This document shows, one piece after another, positions 32,290-47,500 of a stretch of 64,000 nt of DNA; the first letter of the stretch is position 1; the number at the start of each line of letters is the position of its first letter. Below the pieces are notes generated by a model. That model was not told the DNA's origin, made no database searches, and worked only from the letters and a program-made list of their open reading frames with translations. Where the stretch lies: contig NC_088112.1 of NCBI RefSeq assembly GCF_036370855.1, positions 14,252,469 through 14,316,468 on the forward strand, read 5' to 3'. Origin of the DNA: Dromaius novaehollandiae (taxonomy: Eukaryota; Chordata; Aves; Casuariiformes; Dromaiidae). A program made the translations under genes and the position numbers.

Positions 32290-32560
32290 CAGCTCCTCCG
32301 TGTTGCTGCAGTTTCATAAAAACATACATAAATATATTTCCATTTCTTTAACGGGAGAGCAAAGCTGCACAGGCACCTATAAAACACACAGTCACTTCTC
32401 CACCCAGCGCTCCCTGCACAGATCGTATAAAACATATAAAACGGGGGTGGGAGAAAAAGGCTGCAGGTGAAGCACGGGTACGGCACTGCACAGATCCTCG
32501 CTGGCCAAGCACTCCTGCGGCTCACGAAGCCACGCTGGGAGGCCCTCTGCGCTGCTCGTC
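32290..32560 (-). other. UIMC1: UIMC1 3' UTR, probable
   Basis: Downstream of the UIMC1 stop. No canonical AATAAA or ATTAAA is seen on this strand within several hundred bases. The best candidate is the variant AATATA (complement of 32334-32339). The end is therefore uncertain. Confidence 0.4.
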
Positions 32561-35500
32561 TCAGAATTTCCTCTTTCTCCGCCGGCAGGCTTTGGTCTGT
32601 TGCCGACTGCCCAAGCGAAGAGCCAGGTGTGGCTCCAAGTCCACCAAGCAGTCTGCGGCTTCTGAAACGGAGATGCGCGATTTTGCAAGGGAAACGCTGA
32701 AAGGAACGTGCAAAAGGGAGCTCGGGCTATCCTCAGCCTTGTCCTCAGCTCGGGATGAGAAAGCAGGAGGCGACTGTTGGTCTCTTAGTCCAGAGAGGGG
32801 GGTCCCCGCATCAGCACCTGGAACAAAAGCGCACGCAGCCAGGTGAGAGCACTGGTGAGGGGAGGAGGATGCGATGAAGAGCATTTCTCCACGCTCAGTT
32901 ATCACCTGTCCTCAGACCCATGGGGGAAAGTGCCCACGTCCAGGCAGGGAAGGCAGCACTCTGCCACCCCCAGGTAGCAGGTAGATGGATGGACGTTTCT
33001 TGGCGCAGTGGCTCAGAGCACACCCCTGCCTGCCTGGGCTCCGGGCATCGGAGCAGGATCCCGGTCTGCCGAATGCCCTGCCGGCAGGAACAGACAGGGC
33101 CGTGTCCAGCCACAGGAGCCCTCGGCATGGTCCTCAGAGCCTGCAGCATAACCAGCAGGCCAGCCAACATCTCCCTGGTCTGGGAGCCACCAAGATGACA
33201 CAACAGTTCCCCAGCAACGCAGACCCGGGCTATGCCATCACTGACATGTTCTTCAGCATGCCAGGGTTTCCTGCCCCAGGTCTTTGTGGCAGCCTTGGGC
33301 CTCCTGAGGGGGATGCAAAAGGCTAGCTATGCCCACAGCCTCCTGCTCTGCTCAAGAAGAGTAGGCTCCTTAAAGGGGAACACGCTGCCCACACAGCCCA
33401 GTCCAAGCCAGGACCTGCAGCAGCAGCTGAAGGACCCGAAAGGAGACAGCTAGGAAAGGGAAGGTTCGGCAGCCCTGACCTGGCCAGGCAGGCACAGAAA
33501 GCAGCTTCCCACCTGCAGATTTGCTCTCCGAGAGCTCCAGCATGCTGAGGAGTCGCCCCTCATGCCTTCCAATGTCCTGCCAAGGGAGAGGAGAACAGCC
33601 ATCACAGCACTGCCGCAGAGGAACACGTCCCCTCCAGATGCCCATGCCCAAGGTGGCCCCTTGGCTGTGTGTTCCCTCAGCACACGGGGTCAGGCTGGGC
33701 ACAAGCAGGGGTGGCCACATTTCCAGAGCATACAGCTGAGCAAGGCCAGCAGCCAACACAAATGGCACTGCCCTGGACCCAGCCTGACCGGTACCCAAGC
33801 AGAGGCAGCTGACAGCAGTTAATAAAGCAGAACCTGATCAGAAGGGAGGCCACAGTGCAGGAAGCCACCCCCAAGCCCAGCGAGTGAGCACAGAGCTGCA
33901 ACACAGATATCTGGGCACAAGAGGCTCTGCCACACCTCAGGCACATCGCCCAGGCACTGTGACTCCGAGTGCAGGCTCCATCCTGCTCCATCTTAAAGAG
34001 ATCTTGGTGCTGGAGTGAAGGGACTTCCTTCATGGCACAATCAGATGAAGAACACGCATCTCGTGCCCTCTCTTAGCCCCTAGAAAGACGTGGCCATGCT
34101 GCTCCAAGCCAAAGTCTCCTTTCCTGGCTGCCCTCTGTCTGCCAGAACTGCTCTAGAAGTCACTGGCAGCCCTGCTGCAAGGTTGGAGCTGAAAATCACC
34201 CCAAAAGGGGCCTGGGCAGGAACCTGCAAGCCCAACAGTGCCACCAGGAAGCTTTCCAATGACCCAGCCCATGCCCAGGCATGACTTGCTCCCCACGGGT
34301 GAGCTGCCACTCAACACAAGGCAGAGCCAGAGGAAACACAGAGCCTTGCCAAGTTGTCCCAAAGGCAACCTGGCTCCAGCACCTTTCCCAGTGCCCTATG
34401 CCCGTGCCTGCACGCACAACCTCCAGCATGCCAGCTGGCTAAGTGGGGCAGGGGCAGAGTCAATCAGTCCCATGGAGATGGTCACATGCAGGAGCAGCCA
34501 TGCCCTGCAGTACTCTGAACCACACAGCACTTGGCTGTATCCCAGCCAAAAATCATCAACCAGAAATCTCATCATTTGCATCTGAATCCCCAAAGGGCTG
34601 AGGCCTGTGATGGATTTAAGGGATTATACGAAACTAAGACATCATGTTGCATCTTCATGCTGAGAATCACATTTCTGAGCGCAGGCAAAGCTGCTGCATT
34701 AGGGCTTTGCCCACAGGAACCAGCAGGGAGGCCTGGAAGGGCCCCTCTCTGCGCTCCCCCGGGACAGCCATGAGCAGGAAAAATCATGGTGGGGGCCAAC
34801 ACGTGGCAAGCAACTGTGTGCCAGCTGCTACCCATGCTCGCTGCCTCCCACCTCCCCTAGCAAGGCATGTCCCCCACGCACCCAGCACACCAGCCACCAT
34901 GCTCGCTCCCTCATGTTTCTCCTGGGATGCTTCCGTTTGCTCCTGGCACTCAGTGGTTCTCCCTACTTTGGCACTAAAGCACTCCCCGATGGGAAGGGGC
35001 TTGTGGATAGAGTCAGATACGCTTGTCATCCTGACACTGCCCTCTGCTCCATCTATATTCAGCCAAAGAAGCCTGCAGGACTGAGGCGCACTGTTTGGCA
35101 GCAGGACAGCCCTGGCTCCCTGCCTGCTGGAGAGGTTACTGGCAGCTCCGCTGGATTAGCTCACCCCCTGGGACTGGTCCATGCTCTTGCAAAACGCTGT
35201 GAAAGGGAAGGCAACAAGTTCTCTGGCCACAGCTACCCACACAGGCAGTCAATCCTACACCAGGTCAGCTCATCCCGTCATCCAGGAAAACGGCTCCTGC
35301 TGGCAACCCACCCCCAAACCCAGCACAAAGCAAAGGAGACAGTCTGCAGGGTCGCCCCTCACCTTGGCACTTCGCAGCCTCCTGGTTCCCTGAGCTTGCC
35401 TAGCAGCCTGAAGGCAGCTGTCCACGTGCCTCTGATACTGCAGCAGTGGCACCAGTGACTTACAGAGGTAGCACTTCTCACACCTGCCAGGCAGGAAAGG

Positions 35501-38500
35501 ACAGAGCACTGCATTAGGATTCACCCTGCGCTGGGCTACCAGCCACCAACGGTGACTTTCCTCCTCCCGGCCACGCCATAGAGGAGACATGTCACCAGAT
35601 CAGGACTTGCTCAGTGGGGTCAGGCCAGCACCAATGACAAAGACTGAGTGATTATCAGTTTTCCCTGCCTGCTCCTCTGTATCCTGCTGCTGCAGCAGCA
35701 GGACAGTAATAAAATCTGCTCATCTAACTATCTCAAACACCACTGACTTCTCCCTAGACATAAAGCACCCTGTCAAAATCCGCAGAAATGAAGTGCAAGG
35801 GCTTTGCAAAGGGGAGTTAAATTCTGCCTGAAAAGCAAACCAAGTGTGTTAAATCAGAGAGACATTTTACCAGGGCTGGATGAACTTGTCTGACTAGTAA
35901 ATCAAGTCTTTCTCTGTACTGTCTCCATTTTACATCAAGCCATGTTGGGAGAGGAATGCGGAGCACATACTCCTGCTGGGCGACTGGCACAGGCACCCTC
36001 TCTTGCAGCCGTGTTCCTCAAACCCCCTCATGTGTGCAGAAGATGCCCAGGCTCATGCAGGATGGATGGAAAGTGTGCCTGGGAAGAAAATTACCCTGGG
36101 TGAAGGGAGATGAAGGTCAGGCATGGATTTATACAGCAATACTCGCTTCCACACCAGCTCTCAGCATGGATGGTACCATGCAGAAGAGGGCACTGGTTCT
36201 TCAGGAGAAGAGCATCCACCCAGGGAGTTACTCAGGGATGGACCGTCTGCATGAAGAGATGAGCCCTAAGGGACCAGCCCCAGCAGTATTGTGTTCAGTT
36301 TGATAAGCAGCACTCACCTAGTAAAACTCACCCCAGGCTCTAAAATGCATATGGAGAACCCCCATCGAGCAAAACTCTGCAGTACTTTTCCTGTATTTTC
36401 TTTCCAGTCAGTGCTGATTACCCAGATAATGTGTCTAAACAGAAGCTGTCCTCTCTATAATTAGCCTAATTCCATTAGTGATGTTGCCATCCACTGTTTG
36501 TAACAGCAAAATTGCTTCCATAGCAGGGATTTTACTGTCAGATCCTCTCTTATGATGCTTTGTGTGGGTGGGAAGAGGAGGGGCTGCATGGAAAGAGATT
36601 AAACAAAGCCACTGCTATTCTGAAAGTCTAATTTAATTAAGAATATCACTACAGGTGCCATGTTGACAGCCTCCCTGTCCAAGCCTCTCCTTTTCCTGGG
36701 GTTACCAAGCTCAAATCTCCCATTAGAAACTGGCTGAGTTAGCACTGTTTTAACTACAGCTCCCCCCACAATGGCCAGAAACTGCACATCCCAGCTCGCC
36801 ATGTATTTGGCCAAAAGGAACTTAGTGCAAAAATAAACTATCTGAAAACAGCAAATTCCTCTTGCTTTGGGATAAAAATATCCAGTACTGCAACAAGATG
36901 GACTGAGGGAAGGCAATTTCTTAAGAAAATATTGCTAGAAGGCCAACTCCCAGCATTTACGCAAGTATAAAGACATCCACAGAGAAGCTAGAACTGGAGC
37001 ACAGGAAACAATCTCAGAGGAGCAAGCATACCTACTTACTTGTCAATGTCTAAGGATGTTGGGCCACTTCCAACGCTGACAGCTTTACTTTTTGCTTCTC
37101 TCTGACGTCGGGTGAGCACTGGAGACAAAGCAGAAAGGGTTACCCACCATTCACCCCAACCGCATCCCTATATGACATCCAAATAGAATATATTTCAACC
37201 TCTTCCATTCAGGTCTGCAACAGAATTCATGACAGAAAAGGCAAAGAAACACTGGACTGGGATAGGCAGGGTCTTCTTTCCTGCAGAAGACGTAGCTGGT
37301 CAATTCTTTTTTTTTCTGGAGGGGGATACTGAAAGAGTTACCTTCCCTGCACCTGCAGACCAGTTAGCCATTTCACACTGTAACTTGTCTTGACCACCGG
37401 AAAGAGCTTTATCAACAGTATGCCATTTACAGTAATTTTAGAGCAGATGTGTAGCAGAGCAACAGCCTGGGAGAAGAGTTACACAGCTGTTCCAGCATCA
37501 TGGTACTGCTCACTGCCAAACTGAGCACCCATGTCTACCACAGTGGAGCGAGTTTGGCAACTGCAGGTTTGCAGAGGAAAGAGAGCTGAGGCAGAGGCTG
37601 TGAAGAGGCATCAGCCCTTCTCCTGATGTGGTAGGAAGAGCTAGTCTCGCTGCGGAGAGACACAGCTCATGCTGGAAAGGGAAGGTTTCAGCAAATAGCC
37701 TAAACGGTCGCTGCCTTTCCCCCCCCTCAAAGTGAAAGGGGGGTGATCTTTACGATTCTCTGCATAAAGCTCTATGAGGTCTCTGGATGGCTCTACCAAA
37801 GTTAGGCATCGTTGACGCTTCTCTCTAACAGCAGCAGGGAAGGGCCTGCTCCGATACGCGTAGGTAGCTAGCGAAATCCTGGCCTGACTAGCATGCTGAT
37901 GACAGAAGCCAACATTTTCTGTTCCCTCAGCAATCCCAAGCAGTCTCTCCAAACCTGCTCTCCAGGCACCTGCAGGGAGCATGTCTAAGTGTTGTCTCTT
38001 TCAGCTGAATTCCTCTCAGCATATTCCTGTTGACATGCCACCAGCAAAGATCCTCAGGGAGCGTATCAGATATCTTAGCTCGCTTCACCAGGGACATTCA
38101 AGATTCCAGCTCCAAAACAGATGTTGCAGTAAGCACTCTCAACAATCTGGCTAAGGGAGAATGCATGGAGCTGTTTTACAGCCTGGTAACATTGCTTCCC
38201 ATACTTGGTATTCTCGTTAAAAGAAAGGCCTGAATCCGATGTACAGGCCTGTTATTATTGGCGCAAAATCTGTGGGAAAGAAGGGGGAAATCCTGCACAG
38301 AATGGGGGGAATCCTTCACAGCTTTAGCAAAACCCCATTTCCAGAGCATTAGGCAACCCTGCAAGCTCCAATATTTATCCCTGATACTGATACAATAAGG
38401 CCTTCTCATTACTAGCCACCTCTGATCTGCAGCCACAGCCAGCAAATGCACTGTGAGCCCCTCGGGAGTTCTTGGGGATGAAGGGAGACATCCACGCTGA

Positions 38501-41500
38501 AGCCTGGTCAAGCTTCAGCGCTTCCTAGGACATGGATATCGTCATCGGGTGATGATTGAGACCAACAGCTTTTTTCTCACAGGCTCCAAAGCAGGCATCT
38601 CTGTTTAACTTAGCCTGGCCCAGATTTGAAGTGGCAGCCTGATTAGGAGGACCGACAACCATGGCCAACCCCCAAGCCATCCAGCCTCCCAACAACCCAA
38701 CTAACATGTGCATTTGACAGCATGGTGAAAGCTGCTCTCCAAATCAGTGTGCACTTGTTAATATTCTTTTAACACCGTCTCGGGAGCCTCATGCACTAGC
38801 TCAGGTGTTAATCAGTTCTATTTTTTTCCAAAAGCAGTGAACACATCTGGCATAATGGGCCCATTAGAGATCTCTGGGACCAGCTCTACAGATGCCCAGG
38901 GGAAGACCCCCAGCTGTGCTGCTGAAAGCAGGAGCACAGGAGAGAGAACAGGGCCAACAGTGTGATAGGCTTGGTGAAGCACAGCAGAGTCAGCCTGCTC
39001 CCAGTTCACACGTTCACACACTGGCAAGGTACAGCCCCTGCCAAAACACACCAGCAGCCTGCAGGAAGGGGTTTCAGAAGAGAACTTGGGGGGAAAAAAA
39101 AGCTTGCCATAGGGAAAATCCCCACTGCAACTGAGCAGCCCTGACTGGCTGTGTGATGGGTGCCTTGTAACTCTCCCAGATGTAATGCTCTTTGCTAGGT
39201 CAGACACATTCTGTAGCCTGAAAACAACCTTTTCACCAGCTCTGCATTTCTTCGGGTTGACAAGTCATCCCTGGCCTGCTTGGATCCAGCTCTCACCCGG
39301 GGGAACAGGATCAAGCCCTTCCCAGCACGGCCCTGCTGTTGGCACGCTCCCCTCTAGGCTTACCTCCTGGGGCTGATGGGGGAGGTCAGCCAACATGTCG
39401 AGCTGCAAGTGCCATACTGCACTAAGCTCCTCGCCTTGTTGCACTAGGCATCTGCTGTTCACTGCACCAGGTTTCTCCTCCATGCACCCAGCTCCCTATT
39501 CTTACTACCAGCTGTACTATTTTTGTGCAAGATCCTATTAATGGCAGGCTCTCCAGCATCTTGTCCTTTTTCACAAGTGATGAAGCTTTTCTCCGCACCC
39601 ATTCTGTTACTCTTTCTGCTGTAACAGTGCCACTTCTATTGATGTCAGGAGCTTTTTAACAGTACCATCACTGCTGCTTCTGCCACTCTGAAGACTGACA
39701 GCTGCTTCAGGTTGTATTCGAAGCTTTGGGAGGAAGGGATGTATAAAATCCTCTTTTTCTTGGGCTCACTTGGGAATTGAGAAGTTGTGAGTGCATAGAT
39801 GGAAGGCCACAGGAACAGAGTACGTCCCAAAGCTCAAGACTATTCAATATGCTCAGTAACAGCCAAGACTCGCTTCCAGACTGAGACCAGCAGATTCTTG
39901 TATTGGCAGCAGCAGAAGGCGATGGATCTGACGACTTCATCGAAGAGCCCCTCTCACAAGCAAGCCCTTCAAATGACTGCACAAGGAAGAAGGAGCTGGC
40001 ACGACACTTCCAAGGGGTTCATTCATTCTCCAGGAATTAGTAACATTCACGGAGCTGGCAACTAGGGCTCAAAGCCTCCCCAACCTTGTGCAGTAACTAA
40101 AGCAACAGCAGGCTCTTCCATGTCATTTACTCAGATGACAAGGAAATGGAAATTCATGACCAGATTTTCATACAGTCCAGGTATGTGGTGATCCAGGCAT
40201 CCAGCCAAGGCAACGATGTACAAACATAAGGGAAGCAACTGTAGCTCATCTTGCCCAGCTAAATAGTTTGAAAACCTGTCCTTAAATATCAGCCAGCCTG
40301 AGCTGGCCTCCTTATACAAAACACTGGAAGGCTTTGGTGGATGATTAGAAGAGAGAAGAAGAGGAGCAAAACCAAAAGAATCCCTTTGTAATTTTAAAAC
40401 AGAAAACACTGAAGATTACAGCAATCTGCAGTACTAAAGATATCAGGAGTAAATCCAATTAGTAAATCCTAAGACAGATCAGAACCCCCGACCCAGTGCA
40501 GTAAAGGGAAACTGAAGACGCCTTTTCTAAATAGACCAGCACAGGGCTTTAGGGGGCCAAAACTTTGATTTTCTTTCACACACGGTTATTGCTGTGTTCT
40601 TGGGATTATTGCTTCTGTTCTTTGCTTCAGAAGACAATTCTCCCATCTTTTTTCCCCACCTTACATTAGCTTTACATATGGATTTTGTGCTAGTGGAAGA
40701 TGCCACAATAACAGCCTGGAAAGAGAGTCCCTTTGTACCTCCGTAAGACAGGTTCCAGGCTACAGTCTTGCCTCAGCTCAGAGCTAGACACCATCCCTGC
40801 CTACACACCCCAAATGCCTCTGATTAGCTCACCAACTGAGACCTTCCAGTGTGGTTTTTGTCTTTGTACAAGCACTGGGAACTGGACTGAAGTGCCCTAC
40901 AAGCCAAACCCCAACCAGACATCACCTTTTGCTCTAAGTTCAAGTAGCCCACAGTTCCGTGAAGATTTTTGGCCCAAACAACACAGGCATCAGAGACCGT
41001 TATGGCTAGCAAGCTTGGTGTCTACAGGGAAAATGCTAGACTAACTGAAAATCAAAAACCCAAATTACTGTGATTTTGTCCCAGAACCATTGCTCTTCTT
41101 AGAGCCATTATTGCAGAACAAAATCACTTCTATTCCAGGCTAGTTTTCATAGGGGGGGATTGTTCTGAAAAAGCCAGAGCAACAGAGTAGCAATTCCAAA
41201 ATAGCTACCTGTACAAACATCCCCAAGGAGACCAGTCTGGAAGCAGAGTGAAAAGGCCAGCCTTGAACTCTGTCCTGCTGAAATACAACACCAAAGGAAA
41301 GAACAGGTTCCCTTGCATTGCCAAAAAATTCAAAGCCTTTTCCAGATCACAGTCAGGATTCCCTAGGATCAATCGATAGACTCTCAATCCATGCACACTG
41401 GGGACTTGATTACCACAGGACAAAAGATATTCCTGCTAAAAGGTATATTAAAAATTCTGCTTCATTTTGTAGCACAGACAAGACCTTTATGAGTGCTGAG

Positions 41501-44500
41501 GATGGGAGGGGAACTGTGATAACTCATGATTTGCATGAGCCATTCCCCTTTTGCAGGAGTAGTTAGTTTGTGCCTGCAGAGACAACTCCCCACCAAAATT
41601 CAGCACCAAGCAGTATCAGCTGCTACTCTGGCTCCTTCTGTCTTGACAGGACCCACGTCATATCTCCAAAGATTTATATAACAGGGACGCTGTATTTTAA
41701 AACTACATTAACTCTGCATTAAGATTACGTGATGAAACTTCCTTTTGCTAGGGAAATGCAGAAGTTACAGTTCTTGTACCAGCTCTGATTTGCTCAAATT
41801 GCTTAGACATCATAGATTAAGGCTGTACTTAATAACTCAATATGTAACTGAAAATTACATATGCACAACCTGAAAAGTTAATCTTATTACAAGCTACTAC
41901 TTTGATATTACCTGACATTATGCTAACACAGACTTTACATATCAAGCAGAAGCTACAACATAACTTATTGAATATGCTGATAACCAACTGGTGTGTTTGT
42001 TCACTTAAGCTCTACAAAGGTTGGTTATGAAAAACTGACATGGAGAGAACTGCAAAGAAGGTTTAATATCAGCATTCTGACTGCACTTCTATGCCTCAGT
42101 CTTCACATGAAGGAGAAAGATCTGAGCTCCCAGGTCGATAGTTATCATTTTATAATTTTAGAGGAACAAGAGGGAAACTTTTCTACAGTCTCTCACTGCT
42201 GAACAAACCATTTTTACAGATACAAATGTCAGACTCATTGTACAGTGCAGACTGTGCTCAGAGTCGTACAGAAGATGCTCCCTTCCTGAGAGCCCTGAAG
42301 GACACTCTCACTTGCGTGGCTCTGGAGTGTGTCATTTTCTAGCACTGGCAAATTCTCTGCAGGTCCTCATGAAACACACAAAAGATGTGCCTTTTGAGTG
42401 AAGCAGCCAGGGCCAGATCCTGGGGTAATATTCAGCTTATACGCTTTCCAAGGGACTAATAATATGATCAATTATGAAGCCATTCAGAGAGAAGAGCTAT
42501 CTGTGCAGTAGGTGCTAGAAAGGCAGGAGCCTCCAGTAACTCTCTCCCTGGCCAGCTTGGAGATGGAAAAAGGCAGAGAGAACAAACCTCTCTGCATGCC
42601 GTGCACAAAATATCCTGACAGGGACAGTATTACAGAACAAAGCTGCAAGCAATAGGAAAGGGGACAAGCACAGAGAGCAAATACACAAAACCAGTGCTTG
42701 GCAGACCTGGAGAGTCCTCACCAGCCTCCTCTCCCATGATGCCGTTGCAGTACATGGCGTGCAGCTCGATCTCCGTGGCTGGAAAGCCTTGGTCACACAG
42801 TGGACACGACACACGGTCAGCAGCTGCAGGGCTGCACTCGGACACAGTCCTGCCAGCATTTTCATCTCCACCAGCCTGAGAAGGAAGAAGAAGAAAAAAA
42901 CTCAGCCAGACAGGTCATTGTGCTGCTTCTCTCTTTTTGCTATCTGTCGAGTTCTGTGCTGTCTGGGAGCTACTCACCCTCCCATAGACTCAGATTTTCT
43001 TGGAAAGTTTTATTCTCCCTTCACCACATACAGGTCAGAAATAACGCCACTGGCTGAGTAAACTGTTCAGTACCATCTAATTCTTCTTCCAAAGGCAACA
43101 TGTCCTGCTGAATCACGGTGAAACTTCCCTGCACAGCCGTGCACAACTTTTAAGGCAAACATCACCTGTACTACTGCAGAAAAACAGCAAAGCCTCCATT
43201 AATCAAGAAAGCTCAGAAGCGAAACTGATGGAAAATTCATGGGGCAGAGCAAGAGTTCAACACCTGACTTGTGCTCATCAGTCTCTGGACATGATCCACA
43301 CTACAGAGGCTACGCTGTCTGGGAATAGATCTTCTTCCAGGATGAAAGGAGGCTGTGCACTTAGTGAGTATGGCGAGATCACTGGGGAGCTCCTCCTCTC
43401 TAGAGGATGTGGCTGGAGCAGTCATCAGAGGGGACACAGATCAAGGAGAGAGGCAATATAGTTAAAATCCATGTCACACAAAATTACTAGAGGTGGCTTT
43501 TCACCAGTGTTGTGAGGGCAAAATGTCACAGCCCATCTTTGTTCTCTAGGTGCCATTATCACTGATGCTATCCTTTTGCATTGATTACACAGCTGCAGAG
43601 GTGCACCGCTACTCACCCTCTGGAATTCAAACTGTTCCCCACACTATTCATGCCCAAGACACAGCAGACTGCCACCATCTCACTTGTAAATAGAGCTCTA
43701 CCTAGTCAAGCTTCCTACAAGACTTCTATAGATTTAAGAAAGAATTTATTTTTTACAATGATTAAAAAACTTATTTAAATATTAACCACGCAGAAGAAAC
43801 CTGTAGGAAATTAATATAGGAGAGTTTTCTGTCCTTGGTTCGAAGCAGTGACATGCATGCAGTTAAACTGCTGTCTCCTTCCCTCCAACAGTATAATTTC
43901 AGGGAAGCAGTAATTGGGGTCAGCCAAGATGCTCAGTGCCGATGGAGCAGTTTGTCGTATTACTTGGTTTATCACCTGCTTTGCCAAATGAGGGTTTGAT
44001 CCTGAGCACCCATCCTCATTTTTATATCCTGAGGGGAAGAGCAGCACTTTACTGACTCAGAGGAGCTAAGCAAGAGATTGCAGAACTGGGCCTCGAACTG
44101 AGAATCCAACTCAGAAAACCCTTCCCCCCAGTATCTGGCTGACAGGCCACAGGTAGCGACCCCCAAGGACATACAGCACACTCATTTCCAGGGAAACTCT
44201 CTTCACTACGGAAGAGTTGCTACAAGAATTTCTCCATCCGAACACAGGCTGTTGAAGTACATCACTTCCAGCATTTGTTCTCGTACTCTGCTCTCACATC
44301 TCAGTGTCACTACATCTTGTGAAGTCCTCACCGTGCGGTGTCACAAAGAGGAGTCATACAAAACAAGACATGTCATATATGAATGATCAGATCAAACCTG
44401 CGTTACTCTAGTCAGACAACACAGAAATATATGATGGGAAAACCAGCAGGCACTGCTCCTTCTAGCTGCCATTTTTAAAACAATCTTAGGAGATCACCAA

Positions 44501-47500
44501 TTCTGCACACCCTGCCACCTACATTCTGTGGTAAATTACTAATTTTAAATGGAAATGCAACATTCTGTAACAAAAGGCACCACAGTTCCGAAACTGCTTG
44601 TACCAAAGCTTGCAGGAATGATCTAAGAAACCTCAACTGCAGAACCAATCACCCCTGCCAGAGGCAGGAATTGTTGCCTCTGCTCTTCAGCAGAGAAAAT
44701 TGCCTACAAGACATAGTGCTTGCAGGCAACAGCCAGCCAAGAGCAATGCTAGAGGCTGAGCTCAAGAACAAGCCTCCCCTGTTCTGGCTCAGCGTCTGCT
44801 GGGAAGAAGTCAGTCCCTTTGGTCTATGCCTGCTTCATACTAACTGCTGATCTATATGATAGTTATTTCAGCAGTCTTCCTGGAAGGCTGCAGGCTCAGG
44901 ACTGGTGCCTGCTGCCAATGATAATGTTGTTGAACGATCCATAGGAAGCACAGCCACATCACTCCTGGAGACTAGGTTGACCATCTTGTGCCCAGCAGAT
45001 GTCTAGGCAGAAGCTTCAGACCCAAAGGCACCATCTACAAAGTGTGAGGGACAGGCCAATGTTCTGGCCATAACTGACTGGGCCACAAACGCACTTTAGT
45101 GGCCAAGGCTACAGGGCCCTGCACAGAAGGATGACTGCCCCTCTGCTGCAGTCTCTAATTGACTGAGGGGTGCTTCAAGATACCTGCAGAATGAAAGGCA
45201 TACGAGAGCAGAATCTGGTTTATCAAGAGGCCTGTGACAATGAGACAGTGGAGCTGCAGACACCCTGTACAAGCTGCAGACTCCCAGAATGAGTCTTCCA
45301 CAAATGAATCCTCTTGTCAAGAGCTGTACAATTCTGTATTCATGTACCCTGCCAGAGCGGTACTTGGCAACCCCTTTGATACAGCTCTCTAAATTAATAG
45401 ACAAAGACAGTTTTATCAGAAGCAGGAACTGAAGTCAGATGTCGGTACCATGACAGCTGCACAGCAATTGCTGCACAGGTGTGTCAACACAGGAAAAGGA
45501 GCCACACAACAGCGCACATCTGCATCAGGAGGTAGAAAGGATGGCCCTGCCACTGACTTACTACTGCTATTAACTACTACTGCGTAAAAATCAAGATTCC
45601 TGGGCTAAGCTCACTCTCCTTGGACTGCAAACCATCATCAGCTCTCAACATTTCAATGTCATCTTTATCCCAACCCAATCTCTCTGAGTGAACCTCTCCT
45701 CTTTGTCTGATCTGTGAAAAACAAAAGACACTGAAGTTCAAACGACTGTAGCAGGGAAAAATGTGTCACAACATGATACGACTAAGATTTACCAGGAATC
45801 CCACCAGAGCTCCTGAAATCCCCTGCATCGCCGACCGCCACAGCACTATGCTTCTAACCCTGGGCAAGCAACGGCACTGCTGTCCAGACTGAGGATATCA
45901 TCCAGCCCAGAAATGGACATGATGTAAAATAACAAGCTGGAATTGATATCAGCTCTCCGGCTCCAGAAGCAGCTGCAGGCAACCCTTGACCAAAGGGGAC
46001 CGGAGTTACGAAGCAATTGAGAGAAAAGTGAAAAGAGAAGTGATTATGAGGATCCTAGCAGCAGAAACCCATGCTCTCAACCACCCAAGAGGAAATACTA
46101 GCATAGCCTAGCTAAGCAAAAGACCTAGAAAGCAGGACTGGAAACAGGACACTTCCTCAGCTTCACACTCTCTTACCTGCATAGGTGCATCTTTGCTGTC
46201 CGAGCAGAGTTCTTCTCTCTCTGGCTCAATATCTTCTGATGGACTCGGCTGGGTCTCTGCAAGAAACATGGCCATGTCAGTGAAGGTTTGCAGCCCCCAA
46301 ACTTTCTCCTCACTTGTTGGTGTAACTTAGCCCATTTCTTAACAGTGTTTTCACAGCTTCTAAACATTTTTTAGACTTGACACAAATGTTAACAGACAAT
46401 GTGCAACAACACAGCCAGATGAGGGGTTAAAAGTCACAGCACAATAGTGCGAGGACAAAGCCACTGTAGCTTTGCAGCTTCATGGGGAGTGAGACTAGAC
46501 ACAGGGAATGTGCGTGGGACACTTGCTGGGATAGAGACAATGCAAGAATAGAGCCCTCCCTTACATCCAAGGAGCAAGACAGAGCTCTCATTCTGTGGTC
46601 TGTCACGCAGTCGCACCTTGTTCAGACCTCCATGTTTTCCTTAGCAACAAAAAATGCCTCCAAGCACCATCATGACCTCTCCCTCTACAGCTGCTCGTGA
46701 ACAAGAGCGGTCTTTTCATCAGGTTTCTCACTTAAAACTCTGAACTGGAAAATCAGGTGAAGAATCAAACATGATAGAAAAGACCAGGGAAGAAAAACTC
46801 ATTGGTCCCAAACAGGTTTGTTAATTAATATAAGAAAAAAATCATTTCAGCTCTCATGCTTTACATAGCTTTACACCAAAGGACCTGAAAATTCCTTGAT
46901 GGTATTGAAGAGACCACTTCTGACATCTCATTTTGTATGAGCACTCTGCCCTGACATACGTTCTGGCATCTCTTCAACAGCAGGTCCCTAGCAATCTCTG
47001 TTCACAGAACTGTAATACTGTCTTAAAGGAAATGGGCCCAAAAACCAGGGAACTAAACAAAGTTAGTTAGTTAATTTCAGCCCTGATAAACAGAGCTGGG
47101 AAGGAGATCTTGTTTTGCTCAAATAACTTGACAATTCTCTTCTTTTCTCTGAATTTTATCAGTGTGTTATTTTCAATGCAATATTCAGAACATTCCCAAG
47201 TGCCTCTTACCTGGGCAAACAGTGACCTCTTCTTCAGCAGAGTCTTCTGTGGCAATATCCGGACTCCTTTTACTGCCAAGTGGGGTCAATACAGAGATGC
47301 TGTCAAAATATAAATATACAACATAAATCTCACATCAAATAGGAGTTACAGTATGCACATGCCTGTCTCACACAGTTTAGAAAGGCATACAACTCTTTAA
47401 TTTCCAATGACCAGGAGAACAGAGAAATACATGGGTTTAAAATGCTACCCTAGGCATAAACCCCCAAAGGAACTATTTTTCTTCTAGAAGCCCGTGATAA

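Noticed and set aside
44040-44170. MIR-like SINE
   Set aside because: Only a loose likeness around GAACTGGGCCTCGAACTGAG; too short and diverged to support without a repeat search.
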